64,000 bases of DNA from Aliivibrio sp. 1S175 (GCF_001690985.1 NZ_MAJS01000005.1:62001-126000), one strand, 5' to 3'. Shown: positions 38,620 to 49,275, counted from the first letter of the stretch. The notes: a model not told the origin generated them from the letters alone. Program-made: numbers and translations.

Positions 38620-38766
38620 GTTCTAGAAACTATACGTTGCACTAACTAGACCGCTTCGCTCCTATAAAAGAAAAAAGTGAACACAACTGAAACCTAAAAC
38701 ATTGCCACGCCACTCACTCCTGCTCTTATCGTTTCTAGTTAGCGAAGCGTATAGTCTTTAGTTTCT
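38620..38766. repeat. Intergenic repeat: paired module A upstream of mutM
   Basis: TTCTAGAAACTATACGTTGC and ACTAGACCGCTTCGCTCC on the left, GCTCTTATCGTTTCTAGTTA and GCGAAGCGTATAGTC on the right, inverted relative to each other. The right end includes the stop codon of the small membrane-protein gene (38758). Confidence 0.85.
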
Positions 38767-39216
38767 AAACAGATACCCTTCTTCCGCGCTCACCGCTATC
38801 CATTCACCTTGCCAATTCTGCATCATCCAGAAATTCGGAGCTTGGTAAATCGTCACTCGCTGCGGCTCTTCTTGATTATCTAACCACACCTCTACCGTGC
38901 TTGGGGCTGGTAATTTGGTTTTCAATACTTTTACTGACTCTTCATTCAGTACTGTGCCCTCGAGAGTAAACCAACGTTCAATCAATTGGCTATCTACCTC
39001 TGACGTATCGGAAGTAAGATCATAATCTGAAAAATGCATTTTCTGAATGGTATTAATACCTTCAAATAACGGCTGTACGCCTGTTACTGTTTCTATTTGT
39101 CGTTCTGGTTCGAGTAGGTAGGTTTTAATTAGCTGTGGGGCTTGTAGGACGCCAATGAAGAGTAATACAAAGATGATCAGCATGTTGTTGTATTTGCGGC
39201 GTGATGATTTTTTCAT
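38758..39216 (-). CDS. Conserved small membrane-anchored protein of unknown function
   Basis: 152 residues with a basic N-terminus (MKKSSRRKYNN) and one hydrophobic helix (MLIIFVLLFIGVLQAPQLI, about 12-30), so probably anchored in the inner membrane with a periplasmic domain rich in acidic and aromatic residues (WMMQNWQGEWIAVS). No catalytic motif recognised. It lies between mutM and rpmG, and the end (YLFRN, then TAA) is formed by module A sequence. Confidence 0.7.
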   Translation of the reverse strand: MKKSSRRKYNNMLIIFVLLFIGVLQAPQLIKTYLLEPERQIETVTGVQPLFEGINTIQKMHFSDYDLTSDTSEVDSQLIERWFTLEGTVLNEESVKVLKTKLPAPSTVEVWLDNQEEPQRVTIYQAPNFWMMQNWQGEWIAVSAEEGYLFRN

Positions 39217-39232
39217 TTGAAATCCTTTTTTA

Positions 39233-39474
39233 AAAGCAGAGTTCAGATCGGTCGCAAGCTCCCTTGCAGAGTTCAGAGGTGAACATTGTGATTTCAGCGT
39301 ATAATATTTGAAACTAGAGACTATACGCTTCGCTAACTAGAAACTATAAAAGAAAAAGCAAGTGTCTCTGAATTCTGCAAGCGTAGCGATCTGAACTCTA
39401 GCTCTACCGCTTTTGATCTTATAGGAGCGAAGCGGTCTAGTCAGCGCAGCGTCCTGAATCCTGTTCTTTCGCGC
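39233..39474. repeat. Intergenic repeat B-A-B-A between the small membrane protein and rpmG
   Basis: Module B (GAGTTCAGATCGGTCGCAAG ... GCAGAGTTCAGAGG, 39239-39282), A (GACTATACGCTTCGC near 39318), inverted B (CTCTGAATTCTGCAAGC near 39365), inverted A (GGAGCGAAGCGGTCTAGTC near 39423). The rpmG terminator follows. Confidence 0.85.
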
Positions 39475-39505
39475 AAAAAAAAACCCAGCAACAAGGCTGG
39501 GTTTT
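39475..39505 (-). terminator. Rho-independent terminator of rpmB-rpmG
   Basis: On the minus strand AACCCAGC, loop CTTGTT, GCTGGGTT then a run of T (A-run at 39475-39483). Lies 32 bases after the rpmG stop. Confidence 0.93.
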
Positions 39506-39536
39506 CAATATATCAAAGTTGCAATCAGTAATGGAA

Positions 39537-39704
39537 TTACTTGATTTTAGCTTCTTTGTAAAGAACGTGCTGACGTACAACAGGATCAAATTTTTTGATC
39601 TCCATTTTGCCAGGCATGTTACGTTTGTTCTTATCAGTTGTGTAGAAGTGACCAGTGTTAGCAGTTGATACTAACTTGATTTTCTCACGTGCGCCTTTAG
39701 CCAT
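39537..39704 (-). CDS. rpmG: 50S ribosomal protein L33
   Basis: 55 residues: [20 protein letters not shown], then [20 protein letters not shown] and the [13 protein letters not shown] tail. This form lacks the CxxC zinc pairs of the alternative L33. It lies 13 bases downstream of rpmB, and the two are co-transcribed as in most proteobacteria. Confidence 0.98.
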   Translation of the reverse strand: MAKGAREKIKLVSTANTGHFYTTDKNKRNMPGKMEIKKFDPVVRQHVLYKEAKIK

Positions 39705-39717
39705 TTTCTAGATCCTT

Positions 39718-39954
39718 TTAAACGTTCTCGCCACGAGCACGCATTTCAGAAAGAACGACATCGATGCCTTTCTTATCAATGATACGCATACCTTTAGCGG
39801 TAAGACGAAGTTTAACGAAGCGTTTTTCGCTTTCTACCCAGAAACGATGAGTTTGTAGGTTCGGCAGAAAACGACGCTTGGTGGCATTTTTTGCGTGTGA
39901 GCGGTTGTTACCAACTGCAGGACGCTTACCAGTTACTTGGCATACTCGGGACAT
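39718..39954 (-). CDS. rpmB: 50S ribosomal protein L28
   Basis: 78 residues beginning [17 protein letters not shown], with the [13 protein letters not shown] segment. The frame opens five codons earlier (ATG at 39969), but MSRVCQ is the family start and GGAG lies upstream at suitable spacing. Zinc-free type. First gene of rpmB-rpmG. Confidence 0.98.
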   Translation of the reverse strand: MSRVCQVTGKRPAVGNNRSHAKNATKRRFLPNLQTHRFWVESEKRFVKLRLTAKGMRIIDKKGIDVVLSEMRARGENV

Positions 39955-40149
39955 TGCTGTCTTCTCCAAATCGTTTCAGCTCGATATCACCTTGGTGGCA
40001 AAAAACCACTAAAAATTTCAAATGAAATTAATAATTCAAGGCTATCAAAGGTCGCGCATTATACTAACTGAATGCGCATTGCTCAAGACCCAAAGGGGTC
40101 ATTTTTACTGTTTTTTGTGTTTTTTTTACTCAATCGCTTAAAAAAACAC

Positions 40150-40824
40150 TCAAATCCATCCTCTTTCGGCAAAAGAGACAATTTCTCCATCACCAATCAC
40201 AAAATGATCGAGGACTCGGATATCCACCAATTCAACTGCATCTGAGATACGTTTTGTTATCCTTCTGTCAGCTTGACTTGGCTCTGCGACACCAGATGGG
40301 TGATTATGCGCTAAAATGATGGCGGCTGCATTATAATCTATCGATCTTTTTACAACTTCTCGCGGATAAACGGCTGCTGAGTCGATTGTCCCTTCAAATA
40401 AGACCTCACCTTTAAGCACTCGATGTTGATTATCAAGAAAAAGAACATAAAACGCTTCTCTGTGCCGATCTCTTAATATTCGTGTTAAATAACGCTTGGT
40501 ATGCTCTGGACTCGTTAATGCATCTTCTTTTTCAATTTTTTCAAACAAATAGCGTTCCGTCATTTCGACTACCGCTTGTAACTGTGCAAATTTCGCTGTA
40601 CCTAATCCTTTATGGCTGCAAAATTCATTTTCATTCGCTCCCAAGAGTTTTCTTAAAGAACCAAACTCTTTTAACAGTTTATCTGCGAGTTCAATGGCAT
40701 TCATTCCTTTAATGCCTGTTCTAAGAAAGATAGCTAACAACTCTGCATCCGTTAATGATTTTGGTCCTAATGCGAGTAATTTTTCTCTAGGGCGAGATTC
40801 TTCTGGTAAATTCATTAAAGACAT
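40150..40824 (-). CDS. radC: RadC family JAB-domain protein
   Basis: 224 residues, with an N-terminal helix-hairpin-helix region ([21 protein letters not shown]) and a C-terminal MPN/JAB domain holding the metal motif LAHNHPSG (about 171-178) and E in VLFEGTID. The cellular role is unclear despite its old name. Divergent from coaBC with 225 bases between, and upstream of rpmB, the standard gammaproteobacterial order. Confidence 0.95.
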   Translation of the reverse strand: MSLMNLPEESRPREKLLALGPKSLTDAELLAIFLRTGIKGMNAIELADKLLKEFGSLRKLLGANENEFCSHKGLGTAKFAQLQAVVEMTERYLFEKIEKEDALTSPEHTKRYLTRILRDRHREAFYVLFLDNQHRVLKGEVLFEGTIDSAAVYPREVVKRSIDYNAAAIILAHNHPSGVAEPSQADRRITKRISDAVELVDIRVLDHFVIGDGEIVSFAERGWI

Positions 40825-41049
40825 AATGACTCATATTGTGATTAATATTTATACAGACTATGATCAATAAAAAATACTCGCCCTCTTCTTTCATTTCTCT
40901 TCGGCTTAGTTCAAACCTTGATTGCAATTATGTTTTCCGTCATTTACTTACCTTGTCATGCGAATTCCCGATTGAAGTTCATCCCTAAAAAAAAGATTTA
41001 TGATATGGTTAGCGCATTACGGTGAATCACTTATAAGGTTATTAGTGTC

Positions 41050-42267
41050 ATGGCATCTCTCTCAGGAAAACGAATTCTTCTTGGTATTAGTGGTGGCATT
41101 GCAGCATATAAATGCGCAGAGCTTACTCGTCGACTTATTGAACGCGGAGCGGAAGTTCGAGTTGTAATGACAACTGCCGCAAAAGAGTTTATTACCCCGT
41201 TAACGATGCAAGCTGTTTCTGGTCACCCTGTTGCTTATAGTCTATTAGATCCGGCAGCAGAAGCCTCAATGGGTCACATTGAATTAGCTAAATGGGCTGA
41301 TATTGTACTAATAGCGCCTGCTACTGCCGATTTAATTGCTCGTATGGCTGCGGGAATGGGAAACGATTTATTATCGACATTAGTGCTGGCAACTGATTCT
41401 CCCATTGCGGTTTCTCCTGCAATGAATCAACAAATGTATTCGAACATCGCCACGCAAGAGAACATTGCGACTCTTTCTCGTCGCGGTATGCATATTTGGG
41501 GTCCCGCGGCTGGCCAACAAGCATGTGGTGATGTTGGTATGGGTAGAATGCTTGAACCAATGGACTTAGTGCATTTGTGTGAAGACTTTTTTCAAACAAA
41601 TGATGAGAAACCACTTCAAGGTCATTCTTTACTCATTACTGCTGGACCAACCCGAGAAGCCCTTGATCCCGTTCGTTATATCTCAAATCATAGTTCAGGA
41701 AAGATGGGCTTTGCGATTGCCGACGCCGCTGCAAAACTGGGCGCAAAGGTCACTCTAGTTAGTGGCCCGGTGAATTTAATTACTCCTGACAATGTCGAAC
41801 GAATTGACATTGAAAGCGCTGAACAAATGCACAGTGCAGTGATGAATAATTCAGCTTCACATTCTATTTTTATTGCGTGTGCGGCCGTAGCTGATTTCAG
41901 ACCAAGTTTAGTTTCAGAACAAAAACTAAAGAAAACGTCGAATGAAGACGGCATGACGATTCACATGGTTAAGAACCCAGATATTGTCGCTTCTGTTGCC
42001 TCAATGACAGAGCATCGTCCATTCACTGTCGGTTTTGCTGCTGAAACTCAAGAGGTTGAAAAGTATTCACGCGCTAAATTAGAGCGAAAAAATCTAGATA
42101 TGATCTGTGCTAATGATGTCTCAATTAAGGGACAAGGTTTTAATAGCGACAATAATGCGCTTCACCTATATTGGAAAAGTGGAGATAAAGCATTACCGTT
42201 AACGGCAAAATCAGAATTAGGCAAAGCAATTATGTTAGAAATAGTTGAGAGACTAGTAAGAGCGTGA
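41050..42267 (+). CDS. coaBC: Bifunctional phosphopantothenoylcysteine decarboxylase / synthase
   Basis: Two steps of coenzyme A synthesis. The N-terminal flavoprotein domain has [10 protein letters not shown] (12-21), the active-site His76 in [10 protein letters not shown] and Cys159 in [10 protein letters not shown]. The C-terminal CoaB domain starts about residue 190 with [19 protein letters not shown] and KMGFAIAD. 405 residues, normal. In E. coli dut follows directly; here a repeat and slmA follow. Confidence 0.97.
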   Translation: MASLSGKRILLGISGGIAAYKCAELTRRLIERGAEVRVVMTTAAKEFITPLTMQAVSGHPVAYSLLDPAAEASMGHIELAKWADIVLIAPATADLIARMAAGMGNDLLSTLVLATDSPIAVSPAMNQQMYSNIATQENIATLSRRGMHIWGPAAGQQACGDVGMGRMLEPMDLVHLCEDFFQTNDEKPLQGHSLLITAGPTREALDPVRYISNHSSGKMGFAIADAAAKLGAKVTLVSGPVNLITPDNVERIDIESAEQMHSAVMNNSASHSIFIACAAVADFRPSLVSEQKLKKTSNEDGMTIHMVKNPDIVASVASMTEHRPFTVGFAAETQEVEKYSRAKLERKNLDMICANDVSIKGQGFNSDNNALHLYWKSGDKALPLTAKSELGKAIMLEIVERLVRA

Positions 42268-42461
42268 ATGACTGATATAGTGAATTATTAGGTTTCAGGA
42301 AAAGAACTAGAGACTATACGCTGCGCTAACTAGAAACTATAGAAGCAAGAGCAAGTCCCCTGAATCCTGAAAACGGAAACCTGCTTTGCTCTTTAATAGG
42401 AGCAAAGCGGTCTAGTTTCTAGTTTCAGAACCATTAAAATAAAAAAGACAAAGGAACAACA
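42268..42461. repeat. Intergenic repeat between coaBC and slmA
   Basis: Module A (AACTAGAGACTATACGCTGC near 42306), a degenerate centre with a CCTGAATCCTGAAAACGG palindrome-like core, and inverted A (AATAGGAGCAAAGCGGTC near 42399, TCTAGTTTCTAGTTTC). No remnant of dut was recognised. Confidence 0.8.
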
Positions 42462-43052
42462 ATGACGACAACAAAAAAAACAAATCGTCGTGATGAAATA
42501 TTACAAGCTTTAGCTGAAATGCTAGAGTCAAATGAAGGTGCTTCTCGAATTACCACTGCCAAATTAGCAAAACAAGTCGGTGTATCAGAAGCTGCTCTAT
42601 ATCGTCATTTCCCAAGTAAAGCGAAAATGTTTGAGGGTTTAATCGAATTTATTGAAGAATCTCTATTCTCTCGTATCAATCGAATTATCGAAGAAGAAAA
42701 AGATACCTTAAAGCGCATTGAGCTATTATTAAAACTGCTTCTGGCTTTTGCTGAACGAAACCCAGGGTTAACTCGCATTATGACGGGCCATGCGCTGATG
42801 TTTGAAAACGAACGCTTACGTAACCGTGTTAATCAGATATTTGAACGTATTGAACTTCAGTTTAAACAAATTCTACGTGAACGCATGCTTCGTGAAGGTA
42901 AAGCTTTTCCCGTTGATGAAGCCATTTTATCTGCACAGCTAATTAGTCAAGTAGAAGGCAGTTTCTGTCGTTTTGTTCGATCAGATTTTAAATATCAGCC
43001 AACAGCAAATTTCAATGAACATTGGGCGCTACTTAGTGCTCAGATCCAATAA
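42462..43052 (+). CDS. slmA: Nucleoid occlusion factor SlmA
   Basis: TetR-fold protein of 196 residues that binds DNA and blocks FtsZ assembly over the chromosome. HTH region [21 protein letters not shown] (33-53) followed by [22 protein letters not shown] is the SlmA signature, and it ends [17 protein letters not shown] ribosome-binding site lies just upstream. The position between coaBC and the pyrimidine/lipid A genes is conserved in the group. Confidence 0.95.
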   Translation: MTTTKKTNRRDEILQALAEMLESNEGASRITTAKLAKQVGVSEAALYRHFPSKAKMFEGLIEFIEESLFSRINRIIEEEKDTLKRIELLLKLLLAFAERNPGLTRIMTGHALMFENERLRNRVNQIFERIELQFKQILRERMLREGKAFPVDEAILSAQLISQVEGSFCRFVRSDFKYQPTANFNEHWALLSAQIQ

Positions 43053-43077
43053 ATCCATTTAATTAAATAGGTTTACG

Positions 43078-44016
43078 ATGTCAAAATACCAAGCTCCTCA
43101 ATTCTCCACCGCACTTCTACATCCTAAATATTGGGGGGTGTGGTTGGGCTTTGGTCTTTTGTTTACAATCGTGACGTTACTGCCTTATAAAGCAACCTAT
43201 AGATTAGGAAGAGCGCTTGGTTTACTCGGCTTAAAAGTGGGAAAATCACGCGCTCATATTGCTCGTCGTAATTTAGAATTGGCTTTTCCTGATATGTCGT
43301 CTTCTGAGCGTGAAGCCATCATTGTTGAAAATTTCAAAAACTCAGGCTTAGCCATTTTTGAAACTGCAATGGCATGGGTATGGCCAAATTGGCGAGTTGA
43401 AAAACATTTTAGTTTTGAAAACAAACAACACATGCTTGATCTTGAAAAAGAAGGTCGTGGTGTTCTTGTTATTTGTGTACACGCTCTTAATCTTGAATTA
43501 ACAGCTCGTGCATTTACCTTTTTCTCTCCTGGTTATGGTGTTTATCGACCACATAACAACCCTGCTTATGATTTTATCCAATATTGGGGCCGTACCAATA
43601 ACGGCAATCAAATGATTGATCGTAAAGACATTAAAGGCATGCTCCGAGTATTACGTAAAGGCGGACGCCTTTGGTATATGCCGGATCACGACTATAACCG
43701 TAACAAATCTGTCTTTGTGCCTTTCTTTGCGGTTCCTGACGCTTGTACTACGACCGGTTCTGATATTTTAATCAGCGCAAGTCATTGCGCGGTTGTTACC
43801 GCGTCTGGATTTAGAACCTATAACAATTATCACCTACATATTGATAATGATATTAGTGACCAATTCCCGCAGAAAGACCCTGTTGGTTCTGCAACTGTCA
43901 TGAACCAAGCGGTTGAGCGTATTATTCTTCGCTGCATCCCTCAATGGATGTGGCTACATAAACGCTTTAAAACCATGGAAGACCCAAATATTAAAAAAGG
44001 CATTCGCTACGATTAA
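43078..44016 (+). CDS. Lipid A lauroyl/myristoyl acyltransferase (LpxL/LpxM family)
   Basis: Adds a secondary acyl chain to Kdo-lipid A at the inner membrane. 312 residues, N-terminal membrane segment (WGVWLGFGLLFTIVTLLPY), catalytic HX4E motif HALNLE (His135, Glu140), GVYRPHNNP and DRKDIKGMLR blocks, and PDHDYN (about 203-208). Closest in feel to LpxL; the acyl specificity and position cannot be read. Twenty-five bases after slmA. Confidence 0.92.
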   Translation: MSKYQAPQFSTALLHPKYWGVWLGFGLLFTIVTLLPYKATYRLGRALGLLGLKVGKSRAHIARRNLELAFPDMSSSEREAIIVENFKNSGLAIFETAMAWVWPNWRVEKHFSFENKQHMLDLEKEGRGVLVICVHALNLELTARAFTFFSPGYGVYRPHNNPAYDFIQYWGRTNNGNQMIDRKDIKGMLRVLRKGGRLWYMPDHDYNRNKSVFVPFFAVPDACTTTGSDILISASHCAVVTASGFRTYNNYHLHIDNDISDQFPQKDPVGSATVMNQAVERIILRCIPQWMWLHKRFKTMEDPNIKKGIRYD

Positions 44017-44051
44017 TCGTACATTGTCATTCGGAGTTTAAATCAGGAATA

Positions 44052-44519
44052 ATGAAAACCAATTTAATCACACGAGAGGGCTTCAATAAGCTGCAAGATG
44101 AACTCTCGTTTCTATGGAAAGAAGAACGCCCCGAAGTTACCAAAAAGGTAACTTGGGCGGCAAGCTTAGGTGATCGCAGTGAAAACGCAGATTACCAATA
44201 CAACAAAAAACGCCTTCGTGAAATCGACCGCCGTGTGCGCTATCTACGTAAACGTTTAGATTTAGTCAAGGTCGTCGATTACTCCCCTCAACAAGATGGT
44301 AAAGTTTTTTTCGGTGCGTTCGTTGAGATTGAAAATGAACAAGGCGATACCCTCTCTTTTCGCATTGTTGGCCCAGATGAAATTTTTGGTCGCCATGATT
44401 ATATTTCGATTGATTCTCCTATGGCGCGAGCGCTCATCAAGAAAGAAGTGGATGAAGAAGCGATTGTAAAAACGCCGGAGGGAGATAAAGAATGGTTTGT
44501 GAATTCGATTAGGTATTAA
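44052..44519 (+). CDS. greB: Transcript cleavage factor GreB
   Basis: Rescues backtracked RNA polymerase. N-terminal coiled coil with the acidic tip DRSENADYQYNKKRLREIDRR (about 41-60) and a C-terminal FKBP-like domain (VEIENEQGDTLSFRIVGPDE). The basic RRVRYLRKRL patch and 155 residues favour GreB over GreA. The module A repeat begins at its stop codon. Confidence 0.95.
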   Translation: MKTNLITREGFNKLQDELSFLWKEERPEVTKKVTWAASLGDRSENADYQYNKKRLREIDRRVRYLRKRLDLVKVVDYSPQQDGKVFFGAFVEIENEQGDTLSFRIVGPDEIFGRHDYISIDSPMARALIKKEVDEEAIVKTPEGDKEWFVNSIRY

Positions 44520-44655
44520 AACTATACGCTTCGCTGACTAGAGACTAGATCGCTCCGCTCCTATAAAAGCAAAAGCGAAAAATATTATTAGCCAAATCAG
44601 ACATACATGCTCTTATAGTTTTTAGTTAGTGAAACGTATAGTCTCTAGTTAAAAC
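44517..44655. repeat. Intergenic repeat: paired module A between greB and tex
   Basis: AACTATACGCTTCGCTGAC and ACTAGATCGCTCCGCTCC on the left; GCTCTTATAGTTTTTAGTTA and GAAACGTATAGTCTCTAG on the right. Starts at the greB stop codon. Confidence 0.85.
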
Positions 44656-44700
44656 AAACAGCCTCATCACACGCTTTTAATTAATTAAAAAAGAATCAAA

Positions 44701-47037
44701 ATGATAATAAATATAATTGCTAAAGAACTTAACGTTCGCCCTCAACAAGTTACCGCTGCTGTTCAATTGATTGACGAAGGCAGCACCATTCCATTTATTG
44801 CGCGTTACCGTAAAGAAGTAACAGAAGGTTTGGATGATACTCAACTTCGTACACTAGACACGCGTTTAACTTACTTACGAGAGTTGGATGATCGTCGTAA
44901 ATCAATTCTAAAATCAATCAAAGAACAAGAAAAACTGACGCCTGAACTAGAACGTGAGATTTTAGATGCAGACAGCAAAACTCGTCTTGAAGATTTGTAC
45001 TTACCCTTCAAACGTAAGCGTCGCACTAAAGGTCAAATTGCAATTGAAGCCGGCATTGAGCCACTAGCAGATTTATTGTGGACGCAACCTGAAAATACCC
45101 CAGAAGATGCGGCTCAATCGTATATTAATGCCGATAATGGGTTTGCTGATACCAAAGCGGTCCTAGACGGTGCTCGTGCAATCTTGATGGAACGTATGGC
45201 AGAAGATGCCAATCTGCTTGAAAAGGTACGTAACTACCTAACACACAACGCTGAACTTGTTTCCAAAATGGTTGATGGACAAGAACAGGCAGGCGAAAAG
45301 TTTAAAGACTATTTCGACTACCATGAACCATTAACTAAAATACCGTCTCACCGAGCATTAGCAATGCTACGTGGTCGTAATGAAAGCTTCTTACAATTAG
45401 CGATTAATGCTGACCCATCTCAAGAAGAAGGCGTTCGCGGTTCGTATTGTGAAATCATCATCGCTAATCATTACGGTATTACTTTAGGCTCTCAACCTGC
45501 TGATTTATGGCGTAAACAAGTGATTAGCTGGGCATGGCGCATTAAGATTCTAATGCACATGGAAACGGAATTAATGGGCGGCTTAAAAGAGCGTTCTGAA
45601 AACGAAGCCATTGATGTATTTGCTACCAACCTTAAAGACCTACTAATGGCGGCGCCTGCTGGTCTTAAAACCACTCTCGGTTTAGATCCTGGTTTACGTA
45701 CCGGTACTAAAGTGGCTGTGGTTGATGCGACAGGTAAAGTATTGGCTACTGATACGATTTATCAAAACCAACCTCACAATAAAACAGCGCAATCTGCACA
45801 GATTATCGAAACCTTAATCAAACGTCACAATGTCGATTTGATTGCGATTGGTAATGGTACCGCCTCACGTGAAACCGATGCGTTTGTGGGTGATTTACTG
45901 AAAAAATCAGGCTTATCGGCAACCAAAATTATTGTTAGTGAAGCTGGTGCATCGGTGTATTCGGCGTCTGAGCTAGCAGCAAAAGAGTTTCCAGATTTAG
46001 ATGTGTCTATCCGTGGTGCGGTTTCTATCGCTCGTCGTTTGCAAGATCCTCTGGCTGAACTGGTAAAAATTGACCCGAAAGCGATTGGTGTTGGTCAGTA
46101 TCAACACGATGTTAGCCAAAGCCAATTAGCGAAAAAGCTAGATGCGGTTATTGAAGACTGTGTAAATGCCGTTGGGGTTGATGTAAATACGGCATCTTCC
46201 GCATTATTGACACGAGTTGCCGGTTTATCGACGACAATCGCACAAAATATCGTAGATTACCGTGATGAAAATGGTCGCTTTGAAAACCGTATTACATTGA
46301 AAAAAGTCGCTCGTTTAGGGCCAAAAGCCTTTGAACAATGTGCGGGCTTCTTACGTGTCATGAATGGTAAAAACCCTCTGGATGCCTCAGCGGTTCACCC
46401 TGAAGCGTATCCTGTGGTTAAAGCGATGGCAGAGAAAAACAATAAAGCGATTGATGCGATTATTGGTAACACCGAGTTTTTACGCTCTGTTGCTGCGAAC
46501 GATTACATCAGCGCTGATTTTGGTCTACCTACCGTCACTGACATTATTTCAGAGCTTGATAAGCCGGGTCGAGATCCTCGTCCTGAATTTAAAACGGCAA
46601 CCTTTGCTGATGGCGTAAACACGGTATCAGATCTTGAATTAGGGATGATATTGGAAGGTGTGGTATCTAACGTGGCTAACTTTGGTGCGTTTGTTGATAT
46701 CGGTGTTCACCAAGATGGGCTAGTTCATATCTCAGCATTAAGTGATACGTTTATTTCTGACCCGCGAGAAGTGGTTAAAGCTGGCGATATCGTGAAAGTG
46801 AAAGTCATGGAAGTTGATGCTCAACGTAAGCGTATCGCTCTGTCTATGCGTTTAAATGATACTCCTGGGGAAGATAACCGTCCTCAGCGTCAATCAAATA
46901 AGCCACAGCAGCGTAATGAGCGTACTCAAGCGCCAAGACCTTCCTCTTCTGCAAGACAACAGCGTTCGAATAATGATGTTGGTAATGCGGCGATGGGTGG
47001 TGCGTTTGCTGCTGCGTTTGCGAAAGCGAAGAAGTAG
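44701..47037 (+). CDS. tex: Tex family RNA-binding transcription accessory protein
   Basis: 778 residues: N-terminal Tex domain ([20 protein letters not shown]), YqgF/RuvC-like fold ([19 protein letters not shown], about 325-343), helix-hairpin-helix repeats ([33 protein letters not shown]) and a C-terminal S1 domain ([21 protein letters not shown], about 648-668). The tail is rich in Gln, Arg and Ser. It ends in ALSMRL-type S1 strand then a low-complexity extension. Confidence 0.96.
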   Translation: MIINIIAKELNVRPQQVTAAVQLIDEGSTIPFIARYRKEVTEGLDDTQLRTLDTRLTYLRELDDRRKSILKSIKEQEKLTPELEREILDADSKTRLEDLYLPFKRKRRTKGQIAIEAGIEPLADLLWTQPENTPEDAAQSYINADNGFADTKAVLDGARAILMERMAEDANLLEKVRNYLTHNAELVSKMVDGQEQAGEKFKDYFDYHEPLTKIPSHRALAMLRGRNESFLQLAINADPSQEEGVRGSYCEIIIANHYGITLGSQPADLWRKQVISWAWRIKILMHMETELMGGLKERSENEAIDVFATNLKDLLMAAPAGLKTTLGLDPGLRTGTKVAVVDATGKVLATDTIYQNQPHNKTAQSAQIIETLIKRHNVDLIAIGNGTASRETDAFVGDLLKKSGLSATKIIVSEAGASVYSASELAAKEFPDLDVSIRGAVSIARRLQDPLAELVKIDPKAIGVGQYQHDVSQSQLAKKLDAVIEDCVNAVGVDVNTASSALLTRVAGLSTTIAQNIVDYRDENGRFENRITLKKVARLGPKAFEQCAGFLRVMNGKNPLDASAVHPEAYPVVKAMAEKNNKAIDAIIGNTEFLRSVAANDYISADFGLPTVTDIISELDKPGRDPRPEFKTATFADGVNTVSDLELGMILEGVVSNVANFGAFVDIGVHQDGLVHISALSDTFISDPREVVKAGDIVKVKVMEVDAQRKRIALSMRLNDTPGEDNRPQRQSNKPQQRNERTQAPRPSSSARQQRSNNDVGNAAMGGAFAAAFAKAKK

Positions 47038-47039
47038 AA

Positions 47040-47231
47040 ATGTGGAAAGCGAAGCTAGAAACTATACGCTTCGCTGACTAAAAACTATAAGAGCGTGTAT
47101 AGCTAGCGTGGTGATAACTTAGGTTTCAGGGCGCTACGCTTGAAGGTTTCAGATGTACTCGCTTTTGAACTTCCTGAAACCGGAGATCTGAAACCTCGCT
47201 TTTTGCTCTTCCTCGACTCTCGTCCCTGCTC
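47040..47231. repeat. Intergenic repeat between tex and the 159-residue protein
   Basis: Module A (AGCTAGAAACTATACGCTTC), GGTTTCAGGGCGC..CGCTTGAAGG and its inverse (CTTCCTGAAACCGG), and inverted C (CTTCCTCGACTCTCGTCCC) ending at the stop codon of the convergent gene. Confidence 0.8.
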
Positions 47232-47711
47232 TTAAAGCACCGCCAATATATCCGACGGATTATTCGGCACTACCGCTTTATCATAATGAAAACTGATCAC
47301 ACTTCTGCGGCGAACCATTCTTCCCATTTCTGCCAATTTTTCTAATAACTCTTTAGGTAAATTAAAACGCATGGTGTAACCCGTGCCCTCACCTTGCGCA
47401 TAGGTATCTAGTGATAACAATCTAGCCAATTTTGCCAAGTCATCATCAATATCATACAAGGTTCCAAAACGAGGCTTCGGATCTTCTTTCTCTTCCACCA
47501 CGTCATATCCGGGATGGTCTGAGGGTACCCACGAATCACGTTTGTGCTGTTTATCATCGCCTTTAATTGCTTTTTCAGATGTGGTTTCACTCATCTTTGT
47601 CGTTGGCACAACAGGTTTTTTAACACGATTTTCACGTGCTACTTGTTCTGTTGGCAAATTAACAGAAGGTGCAATAAGCGGCACACTGATACTGTTAGGT
47701 GAAAAGATCAT
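47232..47711 (-). CDS. Conserved hypothetical protein
   Basis: 159 residues, hydrophilic, no signal peptide or membrane segment. The N-terminal half is charged and probably disordered (KKPVVPTTKMSETTSEKAIKG). The C-terminal half has helix-forming segments (IDDDLAKLARLLSLDTYA, LPKELLEKLAEMGRMVRRRS). No known motif recognised. Its stop lies at the edge of a module C repeat. It follows bioH on the same strand after 49 bases and may be co-transcribed with it. Confidence 0.65.
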   Translation of the reverse strand: MIFSPNSISVPLIAPSVNLPTEQVARENRVKKPVVPTTKMSETTSEKAIKGDDKQHKRDSWVPSDHPGYDVVEEKEDPKPRFGTLYDIDDDLAKLARLLSLDTYAQGEGTGYTMRFNLPKELLEKLAEMGRMVRRRSVISFHYDKAVVPNNPSDILAVL

Positions 47712-47760
47712 AAAACGTTTCCTTATCGAAAAACTAAGCGAATTAAATGAACAGTTAATC

Positions 47761-48528
47761 TTATCGAGCTAAAAAACGATGTAATTCCATAATAAATTCA
47801 TCGCTATGTGAAATAAATGGAGCATGAGATGCTTGATCAAAAACGACTTTAACTGAATGAGGAATAAGTTCATCCATATCATGAGCCACTTTAACCGGCA
47901 CTAATCCATCTAAACGACCATACATTCGACATACTGGCATGGTTAATTGAGATAGATGCTCCCGTAAATCTATATCGGCCAAAATCGTTAAACCTGTAGC
48001 TAAAGCGGCTTGATTTGGAGCGGGTCTTGAAAAAACAGCCTGCTTTACTTGCTTAATGTCTTGTTTCGCATTTGGGCTACCCATGGCCTGCAATGCCATA
48101 AATCGCTCAACCGTTAATTTGAAGTCGTCTTTCAATTGCTCTGTAAATAACGACAATACTGCAGGTTTAATACCTCGCCATCCTTTTTCAGCAGAAAAGC
48201 ACGGAGAACTCGCAACCGTAATCAATTGACTCACTCGCTCAGGGGAAACCAACGCAGCTTGAGTCGCAATTAACCCACCTAAAGACCAGCCTAACCACGC
48301 AGCTTTCTCTGGAGCTTGATCTAAGACTTGCTCGACCATCTTATCGAAATCAGCACTGCCAAGATCTGCACTGTATCCATAGCCAGATAAATCAACCGTA
48401 TGTACTTTATATTTAGAACGTAGTTGCGCAACAATCGGCATCCACACTGCACCGTTCATACCCCAACCATGAATGAGAACCAGATCGGAACCTTCGCCTT
48501 CCGTTTGCCAATAAAGAGAAGTTGTCAT
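47761..48528 (-). CDS. bioH: Pimeloyl-ACP methyl ester carboxylesterase
   Basis: Releases pimeloyl-ACP in biotin synthesis. Alpha/beta hydrolase, 255 residues: oxyanion HGWGMNGAVW (20-29), nucleophile elbow GWSLGG (Ser82), Asp207 in RLDGLVP and His235 in ASHAPF, the same numbers as the E. coli triad. Divergent from comF as in E. coli (bioH-gntX). Confidence 0.95.
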   Translation of the reverse strand: MTTSLYWQTEGEGSDLVLIHGWGMNGAVWMPIVAQLRSKYKVHTVDLSGYGYSADLGSADFDKMVEQVLDQAPEKAAWLGWSLGGLIATQAALVSPERVSQLITVASSPCFSAEKGWRGIKPAVLSLFTEQLKDDFKLTVERFMALQAMGSPNAKQDIKQVKQAVFSRPAPNQAALATGLTILADIDLREHLSQLTMPVCRMYGRLDGLVPVKVAHDMDELIPHSVKVVFDQASHAPFISHSDEFIMELHRFLAR

Positions 48529-48567
48529 CTACACTGCCTATTCGTTTCAATTTAAATGGATAGCTAA

Positions 48568-49275
48568 GTGTTCATCAGGTTACTACGAAGGTCAATGCAA
48601 AAGTTTAGTGTCAGCCACTGTGATTATTGCAGTTTGGCGATGCCTCCATCCGATACTATTTGGTGTCAGCCTTGCTTGGATTTAATTGCGAACGTACCTC
48701 GTTGCCTGAAATGTGGCTTGCAAACCAAACACGACACTGACGTTTGCGGTGATTGCTTAATTCATCCACCACAATGGGATCGATTGTTTTGTATTAGTGA
48801 TTATTCTGAGCCACTAAGAGAATACGTTGGCAAACTTAAATACGCTCAACAATTTTGGTTAGCTCAAGATTTGGGGATATTACTAAGTACTTATATTCCA
48901 GAGCCTGCCCCACTTATTCTTCCTGTCCCTCTGCATTGGAAACGTTTTTGGTGGCGATCTTATAATCAAAGTGATCATTTAGGATGGACGCTAGAAAGAG
49001 AATTCAATCGCAAAAATAAAATGACCCGCTGCGAAACTAAAACCCTAAAACGAATTAGAGAAACTCGCCCTCAACAAGGCTTATCTCGTTCTTTCCGCCA
49101 ATCTAATCTTGTTGGTGCGTTTAAGGTGATGAAGCCGATTAATGAGAAGCATGTGGCGATTGTGGATGATGTAGTGACAACTGGTGCGACAATTAATTTG
49201 TTGTGTATTGAGTTAAGAAAAGCGGGTGTTGAGCGCATTGATGTGTATGCGGTTTGTCGGACGGGACGGAGTTAG
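48568..49275 (+). CDS. ComF/GntX family phosphoribosyltransferase-like protein
   Basis: 235 residues: N-terminal zinc-ribbon Cys pairs (HCDYC, CQPC, CLKCG, CGDC) followed by a type I phosphoribosyltransferase domain (VAIVDDVVTTGATINLL, about 203-219). Homologues act in DNA uptake or use of DNA as a nutrient. The GTG at 48568 was used; ATG at 48595 with AAGG very close upstream is an alternative that would drop nine residues. Divergent from bioH with 39 bases between. Confidence 0.9.
   Translation: MFIRLLRRSMQKFSVSHCDYCSLAMPPSDTIWCQPCLDLIANVPRCLKCGLQTKHDTDVCGDCLIHPPQWDRLFCISDYSEPLREYVGKLKYAQQFWLAQDLGILLSTYIPEPAPLILPVPLHWKRFWWRSYNQSDHLGWTLEREFNRKNKMTRCETKTLKRIRETRPQQGLSRSFRQSNLVGAFKVMKPINEKHVAIVDDVVTTGATINLLCIELRKAGVERIDVYAVCRTGRS

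Noticed and set aside
46856-47077. 73-residue frame ending ARNYTLR at the end of tex
   Set aside because: Overlaps tex in another frame; the ending arises from module A. The same residues ending Rjg are real only because the Rjg frame runs into the repeat.
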